DNA of 64,000 nucleotides. Source: Pseudomonas panipatensis. Lineage in GTDB: Bacteria > Pseudomonadota > Gammaproteobacteria > Pseudomonadales > Pseudomonadaceae. The notes beneath the pieces were generated by a model that had not been told where the DNA came from, did not search any database, and was given only the letters and a program-made list of their open reading frames with translations. Of this stretch, positions 51,741 through 61,027 are shown piece by piece. Made by a program: the position numbers and the translations under genes. Each line of letters opens with the position of its first letter. Position 1 is the stretch's first letter. The stretch covers positions 744,001 to 808,000 of the forward strand of contig NZ_FNDS01000001.1 in assembly GCF_900099785.1 (NCBI RefSeq). The letters run 5' to 3'.

Positions 51741-51970
51741 CCTGGCCGAAAATCTTATTCGGGGGTGTGTGACGTGCCACAGAAACAGCTGGAAGGCTGT
51801 CGCGTGGGATGTGGCGTGCTACAGAAACCTATCCGGGGGCCCCTGGTGAGCCCGACCCAGCAAGGGTAATTCGAACCTCGTTTTCGCGTTAGTGGCTGGG
51901 CCTGGAAGTTAGTTAACAGGGGTTAATCGGGTTAACCCTCGGGGTTCATTGCGGTTAACAGGTGTCCTTC
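51741..51970. other. Repeat-rich gap before terminase, candidate cos region
   Basis: An 18-bp direct repeat with 16 identities (GTGACGTGCCACAGAAAC at 51769; GTGGCGTGCTACAGAAAC at 51811) is followed by a cluster of GGTTAA elements including the palindrome GGGTTAACCC (51908-51950). In lambda the cos site with terminase-binding repeats lies directly before the small terminase gene. No gene or promoter is seen. Confidence 0.5.
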
Positions 51971-52564
51971 ATGACGATCATGACCAAGGCTGAATACGCA
52001 GACAGCCGTGGCTGGTCGCGCCCCTACGTTTCCAAGCTGGTGAAGCAAGGCAAGCTGGTGGTCACTGTAGACGGCAAGGTCGACGTCGAGGCGAGCGACC
52101 AGCTGCTAGCCGTCAGCGCCGACCCCAGCAAGGCCGGTGTCACCGAGCGGCACCATAAGGATCGGGTTGAGAAGGGGGTGTATGCGCACCTCGTACCGAC
52201 TGCAGCGCCAAGTCCGCCTCTTGCTTCTGCTGCCGCTGCACCAGGTGCCGGCCCGGACTACCAGAAGGCCCGTGCCCGCCGTGAATACGCTCTGGCCCTG
52301 CTGGCCGAGGACGAGCACCGGAAGAGTCGTGGTGAGCTGGTAGAACGGGATCGAGTGGATTCCGCAGCCTTCACTGCTGCGCGCGCCCTGCGCGATCTGC
52401 TGATGGGTGTGCCGCCCAAGTTGGCGGGCGAACTGGTGACCTTGACCGACGTGTGGGAGATCGAGCGGCGCCTGACCGAGGCGCTGCGTCGGGCCCTGGA
52501 AGATGCCGACCGGCTGCTGCAGCTCAATGCCGAGGTGGAGCAGGCCGGCAAGGAGCCGTATTGA
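51971..52564 (+). CDS. Terminase small subunit (Nu1-like)
   Basis: A 197-aa DNA-packaging protein. The N-terminal winged helix (IMTKAEYADSRGWSRPYVSK; LVKQGKLVVTVDGKVDVEAS) binds cos, as in lambda gpNu1; a linker rich in Pro/Ala and a C-terminal helical domain for large-subunit contact follow. The start is uncertain (GTG 51962, ATG 51971 or 51980); CAGG 8 bp before 51971 favours it. It is 3 bp before the large-subunit start. Confidence 0.87.
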   Translation: MTIMTKAEYADSRGWSRPYVSKLVKQGKLVVTVDGKVDVEASDQLLAVSADPSKAGVTERHHKDRVEKGVYAHLVPTAAPSPPLASAAAAPGAGPDYQKARARREYALALLAEDEHRKSRGELVERDRVDSAAFTAARALRDLLMGVPPKLAGELVTLTDVWEIERRLTEALRRALEDADRLLQLNAEVEQAGKEPY

Positions 52565-52567
52565 GCC

Positions 52568-54568
52568 ATGGAACAACCCTATGTCGACGGGGCCGCCGTG
52601 TACCTGGCGGCATATCGCCGAGGCCTGAAGCCTGATCCCGAGCTGTGGATCGATGAGTGGGCCGACGCCTACCAGATGATTCCGGCTGATACCGGCGCCG
52701 CTGAGCCTGGCAAATACCACACTGATCGCACCCCCTACGCCCGCGAGCCGCAGCGCTGCCTATCTCCGGTTCACCCTGCTCGCCGGGTGGTCACCATGAT
52801 CGCCTCGCAGCTGATGAAGACCCAGGTGGCGCTCAACTGGATCGGCGGCTGCATCCACATGGCACCGGCCAACATCCTGGCTCTGCTGCCTAGCGAGAAG
52901 TTGAGCAAGCGTGTCTCCGGCCGGATCGACAAGACGATCAAGGCCGTGCCGGTACTGACCGAGCGGGTAGCGAAGTCCCGCTCGCGCGATGCTCGGAACA
53001 CCATCGACACCAAGGAGTTCGAGGGCGGCGCCTTGTACTGCGCCACGGCCGGCTCGGCCTCAAACCTCGCGGAGCTGTCGGCCCGCTATGTGTACGGCGA
53101 CGAAATCGATCGCTGGGAGCAGGACGTCGACAGCGAGGGCGACCCGGTGAAGCTGGCAGAGGCCCGCGGCTCGACCTTTGGCCGCCGGGCGAAGTTCTAC
53201 TACTCCAGCTCGCCGACGGTGAAAGGGGTGTCGCGGATTGCCGACTTGTTCGAGCAGGGCGACCAGCGTCATTACTACGTACCCTGCCCACACTGCGGCA
53301 CGATGCAGGTCCTGGAATGGGAAGGGCTCAAGTACACCGAGGACTACAGGTTGGTCCAGTACCAGTGCTGCACCCCGGGGTGCGCGCTGATCGAGGAGCA
53401 CCACAAGGGCGACATGCTGGCGGCGGGGGAGTGGCGAGCGCATGCGAAGGGCGACGGCGAAACCGTCAGCTTCACGCTTAACGCGCTCTACGCTCCGCCG
53501 GGCTGGTTGAGCTGGACGGACATGGCCAAGGAGTACGACGAGGCCAAGAAGCTGCAGGAGAAGGGCGATCCCGGCTCCATGCAGGTGTTCTACAACACCC
53601 GCCTGGCCAAGGTGTGGGACAGCGCCGAGGAGATGACCAAGGCGGCCGAACTGCGCAAACGCGCCGAGGCCGAGGGGCACCGCCTGGGCCTGGTGCCGGC
53701 CGGCGCACTGATCCTCACTGCTGCGGTGGACACCCAGCACAACCGGCTGGAACTGCTGGTGCTGGGCTGGGGCGAGGGCATGGAGCGCTGGACGGTCGAC
53801 TTCCAGGTGATCCCTGGCGACCCGGCAGATGAGCGCACCTGGGCGCTGCTCGACGAGAAGTTGAAGGCGCGCTATCGCCACGTCAGTGGCGTTGATCTGT
53901 CGATTTGCGCCGTGTGCATCGACTCCGGCGGTCACCACACCGACGAGGTCTACCAGTTCACCCGCGTGCGCCGCTGGCGGAACGTGCTGGCGGTGAAGGG
54001 GGCGAGCAAGCGTGGGCGTCCCGTCCTGGCACAGCGTCCGTCGAAGGTTGATGTCACTTGGAAGGGGAATACCGAGAAGCAGGGCGCCGAGCTGTGGATG
54101 GTCGGTACCGACACGGCCAAGGACTGGATCTACAACCGCTACCAGTTCGAGGCAGGCCCAGGCGCGTTGCACTTCTCGGCGGATCTGCCGGAGGAGTTCT
54201 TTGACCAGTGCGTGGCCGAGCGCAAGGTGGTCCGGTACGTGAAGGGCTTCAAGCGCATCGACTGGGTCAAGGCCAAGTCGGAGCGAAACGAAGCTCTCGA
54301 CCTCCTGGTGTACAACCTGGCTGCCGCCCAGTTCCTTGGCTTGCATCGCTACCACGAACCGCAGTGGAGCAGCCTGCGCGCCGCAGTCGGACAAGGCAGC
54401 CTGTTCGCCGAAAAGGTGCCGACAGCGCCGAGTGCTGTTGATGAGGCGGCCCCCGACGCGCCAGAGGAGCCTGCTCGGCCACAGCCCTCGGCGGCAAGGC
54501 CCGCTTCACCGCAACCCCAGTCAACTGGCCGCCGGACCTCGCGCAGCGGGTATCTGAGCCGCCGATAG
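52568..54568 (+). CDS. Terminase large subunit (GpA family)
   Basis: A 666-aa motor and cos nuclease. The ATPase domain has a deviant Walker A (ASQLMKTQVALNW, about 78-90) and Walker B (YVYGDEIDRWEQD, about 175-187); the nuclease domain shows LTAAVDTQHNRLELLVLGW and the metal-binding AVCIDSGGHHTDEVY. This is the lambda GpA type, so cohesive-end packaging is expected. A Pro/Ala-rich tail ends it. Confidence 0.95.
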   Translation: MEQPYVDGAAVYLAAYRRGLKPDPELWIDEWADAYQMIPADTGAAEPGKYHTDRTPYAREPQRCLSPVHPARRVVTMIASQLMKTQVALNWIGGCIHMAPANILALLPSEKLSKRVSGRIDKTIKAVPVLTERVAKSRSRDARNTIDTKEFEGGALYCATAGSASNLAELSARYVYGDEIDRWEQDVDSEGDPVKLAEARGSTFGRRAKFYYSSSPTVKGVSRIADLFEQGDQRHYYVPCPHCGTMQVLEWEGLKYTEDYRLVQYQCCTPGCALIEEHHKGDMLAAGEWRAHAKGDGETVSFTLNALYAPPGWLSWTDMAKEYDEAKKLQEKGDPGSMQVFYNTRLAKVWDSAEEMTKAAELRKRAEAEGHRLGLVPAGALILTAAVDTQHNRLELLVLGWGEGMERWTVDFQVIPGDPADERTWALLDEKLKARYRHVSGVDLSICAVCIDSGGHHTDEVYQFTRVRRWRNVLAVKGASKRGRPVLAQRPSKVDVTWKGNTEKQGAELWMVGTDTAKDWIYNRYQFEAGPGALHFSADLPEEFFDQCVAERKVVRYVKGFKRIDWVKAKSERNEALDLLVYNLAAAQFLGLHRYHEPQWSSLRAAVGQGSLFAEKVPTAPSAVDEAAPDAPEEPARPQPSAARPASPQPQSTGRRTSRSGYLSRR

Positions 54569-54580
54569 AGCGAGGTCACC

Positions 54581-54805
54581 ATGAGCACTGCACAGCAGCG
54601 CCTGGACGAGGTCCGGGCGGCGATTCGCGACATCCTCAATAAGGGGCAGTCGGTGCGCAAAGGAGACCGCCAGGTCGACCGGGCGCAGTTGGCCAGCCTC
54701 CGCGTGTTGGAAGAGCAATACGCCGAGCAGGCCGCCTACGAGGCCGCGGCAACCAGTAAACGGCCGCGGCAGGTGCGGCTCTACAGCAGAGGTAAGGGCA
54801 TCTGA
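54581..54805 (+). CDS. gpW-like head-tail joining protein
   Basis: A 74-aa protein (QQRLDEVRAAIRDILNKGQS; VDRAQLASLRVLEEQYAEQA) with the helical hairpin plus short strand of lambda gpW, which completes the head for tail attachment. It lies between terminase and portal as in lambda and abuts the portal start (shared base at 54805). Confidence 0.9.
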   Translation: MSTAQQRLDEVRAAIRDILNKGQSVRKGDRQVDRAQLASLRVLEEQYAEQAAYEAAATSKRPRQVRLYSRGKGI

Positions 54806-56265
54806 TGGCCACCCGATACCGAATTACCTCGAAGCGGATCCGCAACAGCTACGAAGGCGCCGGCACGGGCCGTCGTGCCGCTGGTTGGGATGCCCCGGAA
54901 GCGGCGCTTAATGCGGTTGCCATCCCGGCGCTTCCCACCCTGCGCAAGCGCTCGCGGGCAGCGGTCAGGAATGACCCTTATGCCTTCAGCGCGATCAGCA
55001 AGCGGGTGAGCAACCTGATCGGCACCGGTATCACCCCGCGGTCCAGGCTGGAGGACGCTGATCTGCGTGCAACCGTCAACCTGCTGTGGGAGGACTGGGT
55101 GGACGAAGCCGACGCCGATGGGCTCACCGACTTCTATGGCCTGCAGGCCATGATCGCGCGCATGGTCGAAGAGTCGGGCGAATGCTTTGTCCGGCTGCGC
55201 AACCGGCGCCTGGATGATGGGCTGGCAGTGCCGCTCCAGTTGCAGGTGCTGCCGCCTGACTTCGTGCCCGTCGATCGCAACTTCACGACCCGCAGTGGCA
55301 ACGTGGTACGCGCCGGGATCGAGTTCAACGGCATCGGCAAGCGAGTGGCGTACTGGATGTGGCAGAACCATCCGGGCGATCCCATCGCCCCGCGGCGCGG
55401 CTACAACCAGTTGAACCGCATCCCCGCGGAGCAGGTGCTGCATATTTTCGAGCCGCTGGAGGGCGGCCAGCTGCGTGGCGTGCCACGCCTGGCGCCGGTC
55501 CTGCTGCGACTCAAGTCGTTGGACAACTACGACGATGCGGTGCTGTTCCGGCAGGAGGTGTCCAACCTGTTCGCCGGTTTCATCACCCGGCCGGCTCGCG
55601 CGGACGGGCCGCCGGTGTTCGACCCGGTGACCGGCCTGCTGCCGACGCAAGATCGGGATGGCGCGCCGATGGTGGGGCTGGAGCCCGGCACCATGCAGGA
55701 GCTGCTCGATGGGGAGGAGGTCGTGTTTTCCGACCCGCCGGATGCCGGCAACACCTACGTCGACTTCATGCGACAGCAGCTGATGGCAGCAGCGGTCGGT
55801 GTCGACCTGCCCTACGAACTGCTCACCGGCGACATGGGCGACATCAGTGACCGAACGCTCCGGGTGCTGCTCAACGAGTTCCGGCGCCGCATCGAGCAGG
55901 CGCAGTTTGGCGTGTACGTGTTCCAACTATGTCGGCCAGTTCGCAATGCCTGGTTCGACACGGCCGTGCTCAGCGGTGTGCTGACGCTGCCGGACTACTC
56001 GACTCGGCGCCGCGAGTACCTGCGGACACGGTGGATCCCGCAAGGGTGGGCCTACATCCACCCGGTCCAGGACGTCCAAGGCAAGCTGCTGGAGATCGCC
56101 GGCGGCCTGGCCAGTCGGAGCGAGCATGTTCTGCGCACGGGATACGACGCCGAGCAGATCGATCAGGAAAACGCCGACGACAACGCCCGCGCCGAGCGCC
56201 TGGGCCTTCACTACACCACCGACACCGGGAACCCGGCGGAAGACAAAGGGGACACTCAACCATGA
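54805..56265 (+). CDS. Portal protein (lambda gpB family)
   Basis: A 486-aa portal. RRAAGWDAPEAALN begins the family region, then NDPYAFSAISKRVSNLIGTG, YNQLNRIPAEQVLHIFEP, YDDAVLFRQEVSNLFAGFI and the C-terminal stretch WIPQGWAYIHPVQDVQGKL. It forms the dodecameric ring through which DNA is packaged. It overlaps the protease gene by 4 bp. Confidence 0.95.
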   Translation: MATRYRITSKRIRNSYEGAGTGRRAAGWDAPEAALNAVAIPALPTLRKRSRAAVRNDPYAFSAISKRVSNLIGTGITPRSRLEDADLRATVNLLWEDWVDEADADGLTDFYGLQAMIARMVEESGECFVRLRNRRLDDGLAVPLQLQVLPPDFVPVDRNFTTRSGNVVRAGIEFNGIGKRVAYWMWQNHPGDPIAPRRGYNQLNRIPAEQVLHIFEPLEGGQLRGVPRLAPVLLRLKSLDNYDDAVLFRQEVSNLFAGFITRPARADGPPVFDPVTGLLPTQDRDGAPMVGLEPGTMQELLDGEEVVFSDPPDAGNTYVDFMRQQLMAAAVGVDLPYELLTGDMGDISDRTLRVLLNEFRRRIEQAQFGVYVFQLCRPVRNAWFDTAVLSGVLTLPDYSTRRREYLRTRWIPQGWAYIHPVQDVQGKLLEIAGGLASRSEHVLRTGYDAEQIDQENADDNARAERLGLHYTTDTGNPAEDKGDTQP

Positions 56266-57458
56266 TGAAGTTTCACCACCTGGCCCTTGCGGTCTCGCTG
56301 GGCATGCTCGGCGTTTGCACGTCGGCTCAGCCGATCATCCTCAACAAGGCATCGGCCAGCCCGGAGCTGCAGGCTGAACACTGGTACAGCGTCAAGGCGC
56401 TGGGCGAGGAAAGCGGCGCGCCGAAGACGATCGAGGTCTACATCTACGGCGAGATCGGATTTTGGGGCATCACCTCGGCCAACTTCATCGAGGACCTGAA
56501 GGCCGTCGACGATGGCGTGTCGCCGGTGCTGGTCCATTTCGACACCATTGGCGGCGACCTCTTCGACGGCATCGCCATTCACAACACCCTGCGCGCATTG
56601 GGCGAGCGCTGCACGGCACGTATCGATGGTGCCTGCTTTAGCGCGGGAAGCGTAGCGGCCTGCGGCGCGCACCGCGTCGAGATGGCGAACAACGCGCTGT
56701 TCATGATTCACAACCCCTGGACCCTCGCGGCCGGTGACGCCGAGGACCTACGCAAGCTGGCCGACATGATGGACAAGGCGGCCGAGGGCATCGTGGCCAG
56801 CTACCAGCATCGGCCGCTCACCATTGACGACGCCACGCTGCGCCAGTTGATCAGCGACGAGACCTGGATGACGGCAGCCGAGGCCAAGACCTATGGCTTC
56901 GTCGACGAGATCCTCGGGGCTGGGGAGCCCGTGGCGATGAACGCCAGTCTGGGCAAGGTGCTGAACCGCTACCGCAACACTCCCGCAGCGGCTCGTGCCT
57001 TGCTGGAAAACCAGGGGCCTGCGCCGGCGGATCCTCCGGCCAACGATCCGCCGGCGGACCCGCCGCTGAGCGCAGAAGCGGCCGAACTCGCCGCCGAGCT
57101 GACCGCCGAGTGCGCCAAGGCCGGCCTGGCGGACTGTGCGTCGCACCTGATCAAAGCCTCCGGCCTGAAGAGTCGCGAGGCGGTACATGCCCAACTGGAC
57201 CGCGCGAAAGCGGTAAAGGCCGTGTGCCTGGTGGCCAATCTGCCGGAAGAGGCCCAGGCGCTGATCGAGTCCGGTGTGGATGCCGACGGCGCCCGCCTGA
57301 AGCTGTACGACAAGATCGTCGCCCGCAGCAGCCAGGTGGAAATCCACAACAAGACCCCGCTGGACGACGACCCGATGTCGTCGACCGGCGATTCCCTGAA
57401 CCCTGGTGACATCTACGCCAGGCGTCGTACCAACGCCTCGAAAGGAGCGCATCAATGA
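56262..57458 (+). CDS. ClpP/S49-type prohead protease
   Basis: A 398-aa head-maturation protease. The ClpP-like domain contains EVYIYGEIGFWGITSANFIE, LVHFDTIGGDLFDGIAIHN, the Ser in IDGACFSAGSVAACG and the His in NALFMIHNPWTLAAG. A Pro/Asp-rich linker (about residues 248-270) and a helical C-terminal part resembling a fused scaffold follow. The N-terminus (HLALAVSLGMLGVCTSA) looks like a signal peptide, unusual for an intracellular protease; a downstream start may be the functional one. It overlaps both neighbours by 4 bp. Confidence 0.9.
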   Translation: MMKFHHLALAVSLGMLGVCTSAQPIILNKASASPELQAEHWYSVKALGEESGAPKTIEVYIYGEIGFWGITSANFIEDLKAVDDGVSPVLVHFDTIGGDLFDGIAIHNTLRALGERCTARIDGACFSAGSVAACGAHRVEMANNALFMIHNPWTLAAGDAEDLRKLADMMDKAAEGIVASYQHRPLTIDDATLRQLISDETWMTAAEAKTYGFVDEILGAGEPVAMNASLGKVLNRYRNTPAAARALLENQGPAPADPPANDPPADPPLSAEAAELAAELTAECAKAGLADCASHLIKASGLKSREAVHAQLDRAKAVKAVCLVANLPEEAQALIESGVDADGARLKLYDKIVARSSQVEIHNKTPLDDDPMSSTGDSLNPGDIYARRRTNASKGAHQ

Positions 57459-58090
57459 CCATCAAGACCGAAGGTATCCACCCCGGCGAGTTCCTCCTTT
57501 CGGAGGCCAACGGCACTCGCAGTCGTGAGGTGGTGGTGATCACTGCCGGCTCCGGCCTGCTGCGGGCCGGTACGCTGATCTCGCAGCTGACCGCTGCCAA
57601 CGCACTTACCCCGACCGCCAAGGCGGGCAACACCGGCAACGGCACCATCGGCTCGGTCGTAGTGACCAGCGCGGCCGCCAGTGGCCCACACGTGCTGACC
57701 ATCGTCGAGGCCGCGGCAAACGGCGGCGTGTTCGAGGTCTACGACCCGTCCGGCCAGTTCGTTGGCGAGGGCCATGTCGGCCAAGCCTTCATCGGTGGCG
57801 GCCTCACCTTCACCCTCGGCGATGGCTCCACCGACTTCGTGGTGGGTGACGGTTTCACGCTCGCGGTGAAGGCCAGCCTGGGCGAGTGGACCGCCTATGA
57901 CGATGACGGCACCGACGACGGCCGTCGCACTGCCGACGGCATCCTGTATGCATCCGTGGATGCGTCGGTGGTCGACGTGGAGGCTACCGCTGTGCTGCGC
58001 GATGCCGAAGTGATCGAGCGCCTGCTGACTGGCCTGGATGTCAACGGCGCGGCCGACCTGGCCGGCCTGGGCATCGTTATCCGCCCCTGA
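57455..58090 (+). CDS. Head decoration protein (gpD-like, extended)
   Basis: A 211-aa capsid decoration protein. The N-terminus (GIHPGEFLLSEANGTRSREV) and C-terminus (RDAEVIERLLTGLDVNGAAD) match lambda gpD, but the protein is nearly twice as long because of a Gly/Thr-rich insertion (about residues 50-140). The insertion is beta-rich and may project from the capsid. It lies before the capsid gene. Confidence 0.88.
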   Translation: MTIKTEGIHPGEFLLSEANGTRSREVVVITAGSGLLRAGTLISQLTAANALTPTAKAGNTGNGTIGSVVVTSAAASGPHVLTIVEAAANGGVFEVYDPSGQFVGEGHVGQAFIGGGLTFTLGDGSTDFVVGDGFTLAVKASLGEWTAYDDDGTDDGRRTADGILYASVDASVVDVEATAVLRDAEVIERLLTGLDVNGAADLAGLGIVIRP

Positions 58091-58119
58091 TCCTCAACCC
58101 GTACTGCACCTTCACCATG

Positions 58120-58139
58120 AACCCCGCTCCGGCGGGGTT
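58120..58139 (+). terminator. Hairpin between decoration and capsid genes
   Basis: Stem AACCCCGC / GCGGGGTT with a TCCG loop and a weak TCGCCATTT tail. It probably tunes rather than ends transcription, since the capsid gene follows. Confidence 0.6.
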
Positions 58140-58160
58140 CGCCATTTCTAGGAGCCCTAC

Positions 58161-59159
58161 ATGGCTGAAATCACTATCTTCGAGGACGAGGCGTTCAACG
58201 TCGCCAACCTGATCCTCACCCTGAACGATGACCACGTTGTCCCTGGCCAGATCGCCGCGTCTGGTCTGTTCACCGAGCAGGGCAGTACCACCATCGTCCA
58301 GCAGATCGAGAAGTCCGGCACCACTCTGCAGCTGGTACCGTCCGCGCCGCGCGGGTCGGGTGGTCAGGCGGTTATCGCGGATAAGCGCAAGCTGATCCCG
58401 TTCAACACTGTGCACCTGCCGCAGCCGTTCACCATCCTCGCCGACGAGATCCAGGGCATCCGTGCTTTCGGCTCGCGTACCGAGCTGATGGGCGTGCAGG
58501 ACGTGGTCAACGCGCGCTTGGACAAGGCGCGTCGACAGCTCGACACCACCCACGAGTACCAGCGTATCGGTGCAATCAAGGGGCAGGTCATCGACGCCGA
58601 CGGTGAAACCGTGCTGGTGGACATCTACCAGTCGTTCGGCATCAAACGTCCCAAGGCCTTCTCGATGGGGCTGGATAATGCGGCTACCGATGTCAGCGCG
58701 ATGTGCGTCGAGGTTCTGGACGCTCAGGAAGACGAGCTCTACGGCCTGTCCAGCACCGGTGCCCGCGCTTACTGCGGCCGGAACTTCTGGAAGAAGTTCA
58801 TCAGCCACGACAAGGTGCGTGAGTCCTACCTGGCCAGCGAAGCCGCTGCCACCCTGCGCGGCGATCGCCGTAAGCCCTTCGAGTTCGGCGGCATTACCTG
58901 GGAGCGCTACCGCGGCAAGGTGGGTGGCGTGCCGTTCGTGGGCGACGACACCGCCTACGTCGTCGCCGAGGGTGTCGAAGGGTTGTACATCTCGGTGTTC
59001 GCGCCGGCCGACTGGATGGAGACCGTGAACACTCTGGGCCTGCCGTACTACGGCAAGCTGGAGGTCATGCGCATGGGCCGTGGTGTCGAGGGGGAGGCTC
59101 AGTCCAACCCCCTGCACCTGTGCACCCGGCCGCTGGCCACCCGCGAGCTCACCATTTGA
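58161..59159 (+). CDS. Major capsid protein E family
   Basis: A 332-aa HK97-fold capsid protein of the lambda gpE family. ITIFEDEAFNVANLILTLND, VARLDKARRQLDTTHEY-like LDKARRQLDTTHEYQRIGAI, and the C-terminal AQSNPLHLCTRPLATRELTI are characteristic. TAGGAG precedes the ATG. It has no cleaved pro-part visible at its N-terminus. Confidence 0.95.
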   Translation: MAEITIFEDEAFNVANLILTLNDDHVVPGQIAASGLFTEQGSTTIVQQIEKSGTTLQLVPSAPRGSGGQAVIADKRKLIPFNTVHLPQPFTILADEIQGIRAFGSRTELMGVQDVVNARLDKARRQLDTTHEYQRIGAIKGQVIDADGETVLVDIYQSFGIKRPKAFSMGLDNAATDVSAMCVEVLDAQEDELYGLSSTGARAYCGRNFWKKFISHDKVRESYLASEAAATLRGDRRKPFEFGGITWERYRGKVGGVPFVGDDTAYVVAEGVEGLYISVFAPADWMETVNTLGLPYYGKLEVMRMGRGVEGEAQSNPLHLCTRPLATRELTI

Positions 59160-59161
59160 CC

Positions 59162-59476
59162 ATGGCCGGCTTCACCGACCTGGTCGACGACATGGACGAA
59201 ACCATCGCCGATACGCTCGGCGATGGTCAGGTGTCTTATCGCGATCGCAATGGTGTTGAGCTGGTGGGCGCGCTCGCCGTCATCGTTGAGAAGGGCGTCG
59301 AGCGAATCGACGCTCCCGCGCTGGATCGGGTGCAGACCATGGAGGTACGTCGGCGACTCCTGCCGCGGCTCGATCGCAAGGGCTCGTTCCTCGATGTGGA
59401 CGGCAACACCTGGGCCATCGACGGCATCCACGCCGACGATGGGGACTGGATCACCTTCTACGTGGTGCCCGCATGA
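59162..59476 (+). CDS. Head-tail connector (gpFII-like)
   Basis: A 104-aa beta-rich protein (RRRLLPRLDRKGSFLDVDGN; TWAIDGIHADDGDWITFYVV) in the position and size of lambda gpFII, which joins head and tail. It starts 2 bp after the capsid stop and overlaps the next gene by 4 bp. Confidence 0.75.
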   Translation: MAGFTDLVDDMDETIADTLGDGQVSYRDRNGVELVGALAVIVEKGVERIDAPALDRVQTMEVRRRLLPRLDRKGSFLDVDGNTWAIDGIHADDGDWITFYVVPA

Positions 59477-59910
59477 GCAGCGTGATCGATGTTCAGGCCG
59501 CGATCATGGTCCAGCTGTTGGGCCTGCTCGCTGGGGTTCCGTTGTTCGGTGGCCAGGTCATGGAAGACTCGGTGGCCGGGATCCTCGATGCAGAGGATGA
59601 CGACCTTCCCAACCAGCTGATCGTCCTGCAGGAGGGCGACACCGTCGAGCGAGAGCGGGTTCCGGCTGGTGTGAAAGAGGAGTGGACGGTCAACGTCGTG
59701 GCCTTGGGGCGCGGCACAGACTCTGCCGCTGCTCTGCGCGCTGGGCGCTTGGCGATCAAACAGGCGCTGAAGGGGCTGAAGGCGGGCATCCAGGTGGACG
59801 GCCTGGTGGCGGTCAGTTTCCCGGCATCCACTGTGCGCCTGCCGGAACCTGGCCGGCGTTGGGGTTACCGCGTCATCCCCATCACCTTCACCTACAGCCA
59901 GAAACTCTGA
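59473..59910 (+). CDS. Tail terminator / tail completion protein
   Basis: A 145-aa protein (VQAAIMVQLLGLLAGVPLFG; EEWTVNVVALGRGTDSAAAL; GRRWGYRVIPITFTYSQKL) with the alternating helix-strand layout of tail-terminator (gpU-like) proteins. It overlaps the connector gene. Assignment is based on position and fold-like pattern. Confidence 0.75.
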   Translation: MSSVIDVQAAIMVQLLGLLAGVPLFGGQVMEDSVAGILDAEDDDLPNQLIVLQEGDTVERERVPAGVKEEWTVNVVALGRGTDSAAALRAGRLAIKQALKGLKAGIQVDGLVAVSFPASTVRLPEPGRRWGYRVIPITFTYSQKL

Positions 59911-59957
59911 GTCCACCAGACCGCCTCCGGGCGGCCTTCTCATTTCAGGAGGGCGCC

Positions 59958-60167
59958 ATGCCCGAGATCAAGGTCACCAAGGCCTTCAATTTCCGCGTCG
60001 GCAGCGAGGTGTTGCACTTCGCTAAGTCCGATAAGCCCGTGCCGGCACCCGCCGACGTGGCGCAGCACGCCGTGGAAAAAGGCTTCGCCGAGCCGCCGAA
60101 AGACGAGCCGGCAAAGGCCGCCAAGCCTGCTGCGGATAACCCTGCTGACGAGCTTGCCGGCAAGTAA
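59958..60167 (+). CDS. Small hypothetical tail-module protein
   Basis: A 69-aa protein with a short folded N-terminus (PEIKVTKAFNFRVGSEVLHF) and a low-complexity Lys/Pro/Ala tail. AGGAGGGC precedes the ATG. Similar small proteins are common before tail tube genes; the function is unknown. Confidence 0.7.
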   Translation: MPEIKVTKAFNFRVGSEVLHFAKSDKPVPAPADVAQHAVEKGFAEPPKDEPAKAAKPAADNPADELAGK

Positions 60168-60206
60168 GCCGCGTGCAGCCAATCACTCCCATTTCAGGAG
60201 ATCACC

Positions 60207-60953
60207 ATGCTCCAACCCGTAGATCGTTCCTTCATCGGCGAGGGCCAGGCGTTCGGCCGGCTCTATGGCTCCCAGGACCCGCTGCTGCCATTCGGTAACA
60301 GCGATGCCTTCTCGCTCAGCTATGCCTCCGACCGCAAGGCGCTGGCCAACTTCATGGGCGGCGGCGGTAACCGCAACGTGCGGACCCGCGCTACCGATGT
60401 CACCGGTTCCATCGGCCTCTACGACATCACACCGGAAAACGTGGCGACCATCACCCGCGGCGGCATCATCGTGGCGCCGACCACCGCGATCACCGACGAA
60501 CTGCATACTTCCGCCGGTGTGGCTTTCGAGCTGATCCCGTTCAAGTACCTGCCGGACTTGTCGAAGACGGTCACCGTCAAAACGGCCGCCGCTACGGCTC
60601 TCGTCGCTGGCGAGGATTACCTGCTGACGCCCCATGGCATCCAGGTGCTGGCCAACAGCAACATCGACGCGACCGGCGTGAAGATCAGCTACACCCCGCG
60701 CAAGAGTTCGGCGGTGCAGATGCTCAACAGCTCGGAGAAAGAGTTCGAGCTGTTCATCGCTGGCCTGAACGATGCGCAGTCGGGCGAGCCCTACGCGCTG
60801 CGCATCCGTCGCGCCAAGTTCGGCCTGCTGCAGGAACTGCCGATCCTTGGCCAGGACTACCTGAAGCTGACTGGCCCCATCGAGCTGCTCGCCGACTCGA
60901 CCGTCGTCGCCGACGACATTTCCAAGTTCTGCCAGATGGACCTCGCGGCTTAA
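60207..60953 (+). CDS. Major tail tube protein
   Basis: A 248-aa beta-rich protein (GSQDPLLPFGNSDAFSLSYA; DVTGSIGLYDITPENVATIT; RRAKFGLLQELPILGQDYLK). Size and position between terminator and tape measure fit the siphovirus tail tube. CAGGAG precedes the ATG. A short terminator follows. Confidence 0.85.
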   Translation: MLQPVDRSFIGEGQAFGRLYGSQDPLLPFGNSDAFSLSYASDRKALANFMGGGGNRNVRTRATDVTGSIGLYDITPENVATITRGGIIVAPTTAITDELHTSAGVAFELIPFKYLPDLSKTVTVKTAAATALVAGEDYLLTPHGIQVLANSNIDATGVKISYTPRKSSAVQMLNSSEKEFELFIAGLNDAQSGEPYALRIRRAKFGLLQELPILGQDYLKLTGPIELLADSTVVADDISKFCQMDLAA

Positions 60954-60961
60954 GCCGGGAT

Positions 60962-60979
60962 GGCCATGGATGGCCTTTT
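60962..60979 (+). terminator. Small terminator after the tail tube gene
   Basis: Stem GGCCA / TGGCC with a 4-nt loop and TTTT, 9 bp after the stop. Confidence 0.6.
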
Positions 60980-61027
60980 GCCGTGGTGCTGGGGTAGATT
61001 TCCTGTCATTTCCAGGGGAGGGAACCT

